Positions 1 to 5,847 of a stretch of DNA of 6,298 nucleotides are shown here, piece after piece (within the stretch, counting starts at the first letter, position 1; every line of letters starts with the position of its first letter). This DNA comes from Methanobacteriota archaeon. GTDB lineage: Archaea; Thermoplasmatota; Poseidoniia; Poseidoniales; Thalassarchaeaceae. Below the pieces are notes generated by a model. The model had not been told where the DNA came from. It made no database searches and saw only the letters and a list, made by a program, of their open reading frames with translations. Both the position numbers and the translations under genes were made by a program. Location: positions 1 through 6,298 of the forward strand of contig PBPH01000091.1 of NCBI GenBank assembly GCA_002725475.1. The letters run 5' to 3'.

Positions 1-1
1 C

Positions 2-484
2 GCACCACTTGTATATACATGGAAAGTCGAAGAAGGTGAGGCCTTAATGGATGAGCCGGTACATGACGCACCAAAATTATACATGCCACATTACACTAAT
101 TGGTATGCTAGTTTAGGAATTGCATCACAGCATGCTACATATGGATTAAAATTAGCAGAATCTGGCATGTCTGAACATGTGTCACATTCCAATGATACTG
201 GAAATGATGAAAACATCGATTTCCCCGACATTCCTCCAACATTAGGCGGCGGTAACCCAACAGCTACAATCCTCATTTTAATTCTGAACTGGGATCACGA
301 TGGTGATGGTTATTCATTGCTTGATGACATACTCAACTGGGTATGTGATATATTCAAGGGAGATGAAGGTGGAGATGATGAAGACGATGGTGAAGGCGAA
401 AACGATGACTCGGGTAGCGGAGGCGATGGTGACGGCTTCAAAGACCCAGGAAACGGCAATCCTCCTTGGGGTCCATTGTACTGA
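2..484 (+). CDS. C-terminal part of an unrecognised acidic protein with one EF-hand-like calcium loop (5' partial)
   Basis: I do not recognise the family. The frame is open from the first complete codon to a TGA at 482-484, giving 160 visible residues, so the gene probably begins left of the window. An internal ATG at 47 has a GGTGAGG five bases upstream and is a possible real start; in that case the protein would be 145 residues with no signal peptide. Numbered from that ATG, residues 83-94 (DHDGDGYSLLDD) match a calcium-binding EF-hand/dockerin-like loop, with Asp at loop positions 1, 3, 5 and 12. Before it is a short hydrophobic stretch (about 73-80). After it comes a low-complexity tail of Asp, Glu, Gly and Ser (about 105-130), then a Pro/Gly/Trp-rich end (NPPWGPLY). 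Such acidic, calcium-loop tails are typical of secreted or surface proteins, so export is inferred. It lies on the same strand as the ABC operon but is separated from it by 80 bp and a palindrome. Confidence 0.6.
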   Translation, partial: APLVYTWKVEEGEALMDEPVHDAPKLYMPHYTNWYASLGIASQHATYGLKLAESGMSEHVSHSNDTGNDENIDFPDIPPTLGGGNPTATILILILNWDHDGDGYSLLDDILNWVCDIFKGDEGGDDEDDGEGENDDSGSGGDGDGFKDPGNGNPPWGPLY

Positions 485-540
485 TTAAGCATTCAGAGTA
501 ATTGATTCCAAGTTGTAATGCTCCAACCCAAAATTGCTTT

Positions 541-559
541 AACCGCCCTTAGGGCGGTT
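541..559 (+). promoter_or_regulatory. Perfect palindrome/hairpin just before the ATPase 1 start
   Basis: AACCGCCCTTAGGGCGGTT is an exact inverted repeat: nine paired bases around one central T, or in RNA an eight-pair GC-rich stem with a TTA loop. It ends five bases before the ATG at 565. Its right arm contains GGGCGG (552-557), the best candidate ribosome-binding site for that gene. The hairpin could hide this site, act as an operator for a dimeric repressor, or help end the upstream transcript. No T-run follows it, which argues against a classical intrinsic terminator. The palindrome is seen directly; its role is inferred. Confidence 0.6.
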
Positions 560-564
560 GATTC

Positions 565-1287
565 ATGCTTAGGGTTGATGAGCTGACCAAAGGCTTTGGC
601 TCGGGCTCAAATCGTTTGGAAGTACTCAAAGGAATCAATCTAGAGATTGCACCAGGCGAGCTCGTAGCATTGATGGGTCCGTCTGGTTGTGGTAAATCTA
701 CACTTTTGAATATCATCGGTGGATTATTGGCTGCTGAAAGCGGGGAAATAACTCTTGAATCTAGAACATATGGATTGAAGAATCCCTCTTCAGTAGTCGA
801 TGTCCGCCGTAATTTAGTTGGTTGGATTTTCCAAGATTTCCATCTTCTGGAGCATCTCTCAGCATTAGACAATGTAGCAATTGCTTTGGAGATTTCAGGT
901 GTTCCTTCAAAGGAAGCTGAAGAGAGGGCAAGAGATGCATTAGCTAGAGTTAATCTTAGTGACAGAATGGACCACATTCCAGATCAACTTTCGGGTGGTC
1001 AGCAGCAACGAGTAGCTATTGCTAGAGCCATAGCTGGAAATCGTCCATTATTGCTAGCAGATGAGCCAACGGGAAATCTTGACATTGCCTCTGGTGCCGA
1101 TGTACTTCGGTTGTTCAAATCCCTGTGCCATGATGAAGAAAATCCAATTTCAATATTGATGGTCACTCACGACCCTGATTTGGCAAGCCAGGCTGATCGT
1201 ATGCTTCTGCTACGAGATGGCACAGTAGCTGCTAGCGACATCCGTTCTGCTTGGGGCCTTGATGATGAAGGGGGCGAAGAAGAATGA
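565..1287 (+). CDS. ABC transporter ATPase 1, MacB/LolD type
   Basis: This 240-residue cytoplasmic ATPase powers the adjacent FtsX-type permease by hydrolysing ATP. All nucleotide-binding motifs are present in order: likely A-loop aromatic F11, Walker A GPSGCGKST (38-46), Q-loop Q90 within WIFQDFHLLEHLSALDNV, signature LSGGQ (142-146), Walker B LLLADE (162-167) with catalytic E167, D-loop NLD (171-173) and switch H202. The pattern FQ-x3-LL-x-HLSALDNV and the length near 230 are typical of the MacB/LolD/FtsE branch, which pairs with FtsX-domain permeases. The C-terminus is a short acidic tail (DDEGGEEE). ATG 565 is chosen because the conserved N-terminal beta strand starts at once and GGGCGG lies seven bases upstream, inside the palindrome at 541-559. 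The stop overlaps the permease start as ATGA, indicating translational coupling. The substrate cannot be told from the ATPase. Confidence 0.95.
   Translation: MLRVDELTKGFGSGSNRLEVLKGINLEIAPGELVALMGPSGCGKSTLLNIIGGLLAAESGEITLESRTYGLKNPSSVVDVRRNLVGWIFQDFHLLEHLSALDNVAIALEISGVPSKEAEERARDALARVNLSDRMDHIPDQLSGGQQQRVAIARAIAGNRPLLLADEPTGNLDIASGADVLRLFKSLCHDEENPISILMVTHDPDLASQADRMLLLRDGTVAASDIRSAWGLDDEGGEEE
1271..1276 (+). promoter_or_regulatory. GGGGCG ribosome-binding-like motif for the permease
   Basis: GGGGCG lies inside the end of the ATPase 1 gene, seven bases before the permease ATG at 1284. It resembles the motifs before the genes at 565, 5416 and 5848 more than the textbook GGAGG/GGTGA, and it supports the 1284 start over the next in-frame ATG at 1305. 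Confidence 0.45.
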
Positions 1288-4200
1288 GTAGGGCGGCGAA
1301 TTTGATGATTAAATTTCGAGATGCTCCAGACAACCTTCGATTGGCTGCGTTAGGTGCATGGCGTGGCCGAGAACGAGGTATGGCTGTTTTTGCAGGAGTA
1401 TTCCTTGCAAGTTTAGTAATCACTACAGTTCTTTCTTATGGGGTTGGTCTTTCACAAGTATTCTTTGAAGGTTCGCTAGAAGTAAATGCAATAGATGCCA
1501 AAGTTGAGTTCAAAAAAGCCCCAGCAGAGGGTGTTGAAGGGTGGACAAATAACACTACTGTATTGCTCGAAGTTTGCGATGAATTTACGGATATGGATGA
1601 GTTTTCAGATTGTTCAGTAATTCTTGGTAAAAAGGGGATTCATAGTGAGGTTGGTTGGGGTAATCAGGATATTTACTATTCATTGCCCTTATTGATGCTA
1701 GATGTTAATTCAACAGATTCCCAAAAAACATGGAACCAAGAAAATATTTGGAATTATCAATACACTACAGGCCCCCCTGTTGTTAATGAGAGAGCAATAT
1801 CATTTTTAGGACCGGGTGGTTTCGATGGAGTTCTTGCAGATCGACTTTCTGCTAATCTCATCTATGGGATGGGTGAGTGGGCATCATCCGAGGAAATGGA
1901 ATCACAAAGGGGAGTTTACATTCCATCTGATGTTGCAAGTTCTGCTAATGCAGAAGTAGGTGATAATCTAGCAATTTTAAATTTCACATACACTATAGAA
2001 TCGAAATTTGGAGATTTTGAGGATGGTGAATGTGATGAGATTAAAATATCTACAATCGAAGAGATAATTTTGACCCATTGCCAAAAAGTCATGACTCTAG
2101 AAAATATGACAATCTTAGGAATTTACGAACCTTGGCCTCAAAGCAATCCCACTTTGGCGGCTAATCCAATTTATAGTACATGGACAGTTCTCAGTGAAAC
2201 TCAACGTGCAACACTCATTGATTATGACCATATTTACCTTGGTTTAACACTCGATCGCTCACTGTTACCTACATCATCTACTGCAGATGCAGCAGACTGG
2301 TTAGAACAGTTAGGCCGTGATGTTGAAGGGCAAACATACGCAAATGGGGAGGTTGAAATTTTCTATGTCGATATTGTCAGTGGAACCATTTTATTCCTGA
2401 ATATTTTCCTTGGTCTAATTCAAGCATTTGATTACATAATCATGATTCCCATTGTTGTTTTGTCATTGTCTGTATTGATTTACGGTTTGGTTCTATCATT
2501 GGAGCAACGCCGCCGTGAGATTTCCATCCATCGAGTAATTGGTGGTACATCAGAAGGTCTCCGGGGGATGGTTTTACTCGAATTAGCAGTGATTGCAACA
2601 GTAGCTTGGTTTATTGGTTATCTTTTGGCCATGGCTGCGGTTCCAGCAGTGTTGGCAAGTGTTGGATTTATGCAATTTGAGCCACTTGGTTTTTCTGTAA
2701 ATCCAGTAATAGGATTTGGTGCCACGATGTTCACTGCTTTTGCCACACTAGGTCTTGCACTTATCTTTGGTCGTTCCCGAGCCCGTGATTTTATGGAACT
2801 TGAGATAGATGAAGGTGTTAGCAAAATTCAGAAAGTTGCCAAGCCAAGAGTTTGGTTACATTGGTTACTATTTTTATTTGGTTCAATAGGGGCAATTGAT
2901 ACTTTATTGAAAATGAATGGAAACGATAGTGGTTTGGGATTAAACTGGTTTGTTGGGGGTCTAATCAATGTATTTGGTCCATTTATGCTTTGGATTGGCG
3001 GAGCACTAATTCTAGGTAATTTAGGGGCAGCGGGACCAAGAATCATGCAATTTTTCTTCGGACGTTCGCCACTCTTGTCAGATGTCAAGCGTGGGTTGAA
3101 AGGAAGTGGTTCAACAGAATCAGTCAATCGTCTTGCTGTAATCATGTTGCTCACACTTTCGATTGTTACTTTAGCTGCAGTACAGGGTTACACTGGCACA
3201 CTAGTTGATGAAAGAACAGCAGACGTGAATGTAGGGGGCGACATGCAAGTCATCTCCTCCAATAGTTTGACATCAGACGAAGTAGAGTCGTTTATCACAG
3301 AAATAAGTGATACTGATGTAATAGTTTCTGCTGTACACATCCCCACCATTGAATTGGTAACAGAGGAAGGGGACGGAATCACTGCATACGTTTTAATGGA
3401 AGAAACTAGAGATATTCTGAAATGGCTTCCACAAGCAATTCCTGGAGATGATGTATCTGCTGCAATGACTGCTTACCAAGAAGGTGGTTTTTCTGCAGGT
3501 CAAGATGCAGCTTATGAATTGGATCTGTGGGGCTCGGGACGCAGCGGTTCTTCTGATGAAGGTGATGTTTTACTCGATATATCAGACGAGCGCTCTGAAA
3601 ATGTAACACTCACTTGGCTAGAACTTTCGTTTGACTTTTCCACAATGTCATTGGTTGAAAATCCTCATAACCAAACCTCACGTTATATTGGTACTCATGA
3701 GTTTATTCCAGGTAATGCTTCTGCAGAAATGTCATCAAGTATTATCATTGGTGAAATGACCTATCGCGCTTTAATTGGTAATGATTCAGTGGACAATCTT
3801 TCAGCAACTACTTGGATTGTAAGTATTGAAGGGGTGACAGGCGATGATCTCAAAGCATTACGAGCTAGTGTGGAGGCAGATGCTAGATTTGAAAGTGCGA
3901 TTGATTGGGAAACAGCACATGAGGCTGTAGAAAGGAATGGTGGGCTAATCTTTGGGACGCCTGGTCTTCTAAGTTTGCAATTTGTCGTGGCAAGTATAGC
4001 TGCAGTAGCGTCATCATTCGTTTTCCTTTCATTGGTTCTTAATCAAAGGCAGAAAGAATTAGCTGTGTTACAGGCGATAGGTGCTAGCCCAAATCAAATA
4101 ATTAGGTTGGTACTATTCGAGATTTTGTCTATCATTGTGGTTTCGATGGCCCTTGGAATTATTTTAGGGATGGGATTGGCCCTATCGTTCAACGGTCTAT

Positions 4201-4394
4201 TCAATGTATTCGGTTTCATTTTCCAATTGCTTTCAGCAGGAGAATCTTCTATAATTACAAGAGAACTTCAATGGCCATGGCTTGAATTGGGAATTGTTTC
4301 ATTGGCAGTATTTGCCTCAGTTGTTTTGGCATTATTAGTAACTACTCGTAAGGCGCTGCGTTCTGATTTGTCTAGTGTTCTAAAGGGGGAGTGA
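1284..4394 (+). CDS. Double-FtsX-domain ABC transporter permease (1036 residues)
   Basis: This integral membrane protein is the transmembrane part of a MacB/LolCE-type ABC system. By eye it has ten membrane segments: about 33-55, 385-407, 430-455, 475-496, 524-543, 555-585, 616-638, 897-922, 942-970 and 1000-1022. Two large outer domains lie at about 56-365 and 640-890. Each half carries the FtsX coupling motif after the outer domain: EQRRREISIHRVIGGT (from about 407) and NQRQKELAVLQAIGAS (from 920). This is a duplicated FtsX (PF02687-like) architecture with two extra segments joining the halves, so one chain can form the whole pore. Only four cysteines occur (98, 110, 250, 266), all in the first outer domain. 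Eleven N-x-S/T sequons all fall on predicted outer segments. The gene overlaps ATPase 1 by four bases and runs into ATPase 2. The family usually moves lipoproteins, peptides or drugs, or controls envelope enzymes; the substrate here is unknown. Confidence 0.93.
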   Translation: MSRAANLMIKFRDAPDNLRLAALGAWRGRERGMAVFAGVFLASLVITTVLSYGVGLSQVFFEGSLEVNAIDAKVEFKKAPAEGVEGWTNNTTVLLEVCDEFTDMDEFSDCSVILGKKGIHSEVGWGNQDIYYSLPLLMLDVNSTDSQKTWNQENIWNYQYTTGPPVVNERAISFLGPGGFDGVLADRLSANLIYGMGEWASSEEMESQRGVYIPSDVASSANAEVGDNLAILNFTYTIESKFGDFEDGECDEIKISTIEEIILTHCQKVMTLENMTILGIYEPWPQSNPTLAANPIYSTWTVLSETQRATLIDYDHIYLGLTLDRSLLPTSSTADAADWLEQLGRDVEGQTYANGEVEIFYVDIVSGTILFLNIFLGLIQAFDYIIMIPIVVLSLSVLIYGLVLSLEQRRREISIHRVIGGTSEGLRGMVLLELAVIATVAWFIGYLLAMAAVPAVLASVGFMQFEPLGFSVNPVIGFGATMFTAFATLGLALIFGRSRARDFMELEIDEGVSKIQKVAKPRVWLHWLLFLFGSIGAIDTLLKMNGNDSGLGLNWFVGGLINVFGPFMLWIGGALILGNLGAAGPRIMQFFFGRSPLLSDVKRGLKGSGSTESVNRLAVIMLLTLSIVTLAAVQGYTGTLVDERTADVNVGGDMQVISSNSLTSDEVESFITEISDTDVIVSAVHIPTIELVTEEGDGITAYVLMEETRDILKWLPQAIPGDDVSAAMTAYQEGGFSAGQDAAYELDLWGSGRSGSSDEGDVLLDISDERSENVTLTWLELSFDFSTMSLVENPHNQTSRYIGTHEFIPGNASAEMSSSIIIGEMTYRALIGNDSVDNLSATTWIVSIEGVTGDDLKALRASVEADARFESAIDWETAHEAVERNGGLIFGTPGLLSLQFVVASIAAVASSFVFLSLVLNQRQKELAVLQAIGASPNQIIRLVLFEILSIIVVSMALGIILGMGLALSFNGLFNVFGFIFQLLSAGESSIITRELQWPWLELGIVSLAVFASVVLALLVTTRKALRSDLSSVLKGE
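4385..4391 (+). promoter_or_regulatory. GGGGGAG ribosome-binding site that decides the ATPase 2 start
   Basis: GGGGGAG sits in the last codons of the permease. It is five bases before ATG 4397, normal spacing, but directly abuts and overlaps the alternative GTG at 4391. This favours the ATG as the start of ATPase 2. Confidence 0.55.
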
Positions 4395-4396
4395 AG

Positions 4397-5383
4397 ATGT
4401 CTGAAGAAAATGATACAATTCTTGAAGCTAATTCACTGTACCATGTTTATGATTCAAAAGCAGAAGATGGTAATGTTGTTGCTTTACGAGGTTTACATGT
4501 AAAAGTAAGGCCTGGTGAAGCAGTCGCTGTAGTGGGCCCATCCGGTTCAGGGAAATCTACACTTCTCAAGTGCCTAGGGGGTTTGATGAAACCAAGTGCT
4601 GGAAAGGTATCTTTACAGGGCGAGAATATGACACGTCTGACTGGAAAAGAATTGGTTTTGCTGCGTCAGAAAACGATTTCATTCATCTTCCAAGAAGGAA
4701 ATCTCCTCCCTCATCTTTCAGCATTGGATAATGTGGCTCAACCTTTACGCCATCAGAAAGTATCTCCTAAGGATGCTAAGAAGCAAGCTATGGATTTACT
4801 GACTGAATTAGGTATGGGTCATCGTGCTAAAGGATTGCCAGCAACATTGTCTGGTGGTGAGCAACAACGTGTTGCCATAGCTAGGGCGCTGATTACGCAA
4901 CCTCGACTGATTCTCGCCGACGAGCCTACTGGAGCCTTAGATCCAATTACTAGTAGAGAGGTTCTCTCTTTGTTCAAAGATCTTCATGAAAAGAAAGGTG
5001 TGGCTTTCTTGATAGTAACACATAGTGCTGAAGTTGCGGCTTTCTGTGATCGTAGCCTTGAGTTACGAGATGGTAGATTTGTTGCTCAACATGGTACTGA
5101 TTTGGAAGTAGATGATCTATCTGAATCTCGAGAATTAATTGTGGATGATATCGGAACAGTTGTATTCCCGCCTGAAATTTTGATTGAGATGGGTGGCGCT
5201 GGTCGTTATGAAGTAGGGGATGTAGGAGATGGCCGCCTTACTCTCATTTCCACTGATTTGGGCGCTTCGATGCTAGATGGTGGTACTACACTTGCTCTGA
5301 GTTGTCCTGCCTGTAATCACGAATATGAGGATGATGAGATACAACTATGCCCAGATTGTGGCTCAAGTCGCCCAATGGTCTGA
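4397..5383 (+). CDS. ABC transporter ATPase 2, MacB/LolD type, with C-terminal AbrB-like region and zinc ribbon
   Basis: This is the second ATPase of the operon, 328 residues from ATG 4397. A GTG at 4391, overlapping the permease stop as GTGA, would add two residues but lacks room for the GGGGGAG site. The ATPase domain (about 8-230) is complete: probable A-loop Y18, Walker A GPSGSGKST (47-55), Q-loop Q99, signature LSGGE (151-155), Walker B LILADE (171-176) with catalytic E176, D-loop ALD (180-182) and switch H209. It shares HLSALDNVA and QQRVAIARA with ATPase 1, so the two look paralogous. Unusual for the family is the extra part after residue 233. Residues 248-283 follow an AbrB/SpoVT-like pattern (IGTVVFPPEIL, then a Gly-rich turn and strand). 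Residues 303-321 form a zinc ribbon, CPAC then CPDCG, with 11 residues between the pairs. The ATPase role is firm; the extension may be regulatory or a docking module (inference). Confidence 0.93.
   Translation: MSEENDTILEANSLYHVYDSKAEDGNVVALRGLHVKVRPGEAVAVVGPSGSGKSTLLKCLGGLMKPSAGKVSLQGENMTRLTGKELVLLRQKTISFIFQEGNLLPHLSALDNVAQPLRHQKVSPKDAKKQAMDLLTELGMGHRAKGLPATLSGGEQQRVAIARALITQPRLILADEPTGALDPITSREVLSLFKDLHEKKGVAFLIVTHSAEVAAFCDRSLELRDGRFVAQHGTDLEVDDLSESRELIVDDIGTVVFPPEILIEMGGAGRYEVGDVGDGRLTLISTDLGASMLDGGTTLALSCPACNHEYEDDEIQLCPDCGSSRPMV
5303..5362 (+). other. Zinc-ribbon segment at the end of ATPase 2
   Basis: Codons for C303, C306, C318 and C321 give a C-x2-C-x11-C-x2-C arrangement with CPxC and CPDCG knuckles, the classic rubredoxin/zinc-ribbon form that binds one zinc ion. 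It is followed by only seven residues (GSSRPMV). Ribbons of this kind commonly mediate protein or nucleic-acid contacts; the partner here is unknown. Confidence 0.75.
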
Positions 5384-5404
5384 TTACGAAATAAGTTCTA
5401 CTTA

Positions 5405-5410
5405 GGGGCG
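5405..5410 (+). promoter_or_regulatory. GGGGCG ribosome-binding-like motif for the DCC protein
   Basis: GGGGCG lies five bases before ATG 5416 in the 32-base gap after ATPase 2. The preceding CTTAGGG also occurs within the palindrome before ATPase 1 (549-554). It supports the ATG at 5416. Confidence 0.45.
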
Positions 5411-5415
5411 AAATT

Positions 5416-5790
5416 ATGACACAACCAGATTTGCTACTACTCGATGGTGAATGTGGTATGTGCAATAGTGGTGCTCTTTTTCTTAGACCAAGACTTATCG
5501 ATCAATCATCCCTTAGATTTGTGGCGATAGAGTCAGAAGAAGGAGCAAAAATAATTTCTTCATTACCCGAGAAAATGCAATTAGCAGATACTGTTTATTT
5601 GATTAGAAAAGGAAAGCCATTCATTCGTTCAGCAGCAATTGTTCGTCTTTTACTTTATCAGCGATGGTGGTGGAAGTTTTTGTTTCCATTTTCTTGGATG
5701 ACCCCATTACCAATTCGTGATTTAATTTACCGCTTTGTCGCTAAAAGACGCAAGCGTTGGTTTTCTCCTCCAACTGAATGTTCCTTCTAA
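5416..5790 (+). CDS. DCC-family (DUF393) thiol-disulfide oxidoreductase-like protein
   Basis: This 124-residue protein has the hallmark of the DCC family (PF04134, DUF393): a beta strand followed by DGECGMC (residues 10-16), placing C13 and C16 in a thioredoxin-like CxxC site. Later family features are also visible: the region VAIESEEG, the strand TVYLIRKGK followed by RSAAIVRLLL (serine after the basic residue is characteristic), the PIRDLIYRFVAKRRKRWF block near the end, and a Cys close to the C-terminus (TEC). Length is normal for the family. There is no signal peptide, so a cytoplasmic or membrane-associated location is expected; the WWWKFLFPFSW segment is aromatic and could touch the membrane. 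The family is assigned a thiol-disulfide exchange role by its motif, but substrates are poorly known. It starts 32 bases after ATPase 2 and may share its transcript. A functional link to the cysteine-bearing permease domain is speculative. Confidence 0.9.
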   Translation: MTQPDLLLLDGECGMCNSGALFLRPRLIDQSSLRFVAIESEEGAKIISSLPEKMQLADTVYLIRKGKPFIRSAAIVRLLLYQRWWWKFLFPFSWMTPLPIRDLIYRFVAKRRKRWFSPPTECSF

Positions 5791-5837
5791 TCTATCTTAG
5801 AGTGATATTCATGACCTTAATGACAATCCGGTAACGT

Positions 5838-5842
5838 GGGCG
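5838..5842 (+). promoter_or_regulatory. GGGCG motif that decides the TTG start of the lyase lipoprotein
   Basis: GGGCG followed by AAAAG lies five bases before TTG 5848, the same motif and spacing as before the DCC gene. No in-frame ATG is available between the TGA at 5821-5823 and the hydrophobic signal sequence. The only competitor is GTG 5836, which has no such motif upstream. Confidence 0.45.
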
Positions 5843-5847
5843 AAAAG

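Noticed and set aside
488..522. Six-base inverted repeat AGCATT/AATGCT and a seven-base direct repeat TTGATTC (502-508 and 558-564) in the gap before ATPase 1
   Set aside because: Both are too short and too widely spaced to separate from chance.
485..540. Archaeal TATA/BRE promoter upstream of ATPase 1
   Set aside because: I found no convincing TTTAWATA-like box with a purine-rich BRE here; calling one would be a guess.
541..564. Classical intrinsic terminator for the upstream gene
   Set aside because: The stem is GC-rich and perfect, but the following bases (GATTCATGCT) are not a T-run, and the next gene starts almost at once. A termination role is not excluded.
549..977. Minus-strand open frame of 142 codons opposite ATPase 1
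   Set aside because: It lies wholly opposite a gene with every ABC motif intact; its translation is Ser/Pro-rich with no recognisable domain and is a shadow frame.
2828..3154. Minus-strand open frame of 108 codons opposite the permease
   Set aside because: It is antisense to membrane segments of the permease, has no recognisable family features, and is best read as a shadow.
4391..4396. GTG as the start of ATPase 2
   Set aside because: The G-rich binding site directly abuts it, leaving no spacing, while ATG 4397 has five bases. The difference is only two residues and cannot be fully settled.
5811..5834. Tiny seven-codon open frame (ATG to TAA) just before the lyase gene
   Set aside because: It could be an upstream leader peptide, but a frame this short occurs often by chance and nothing else supports it.
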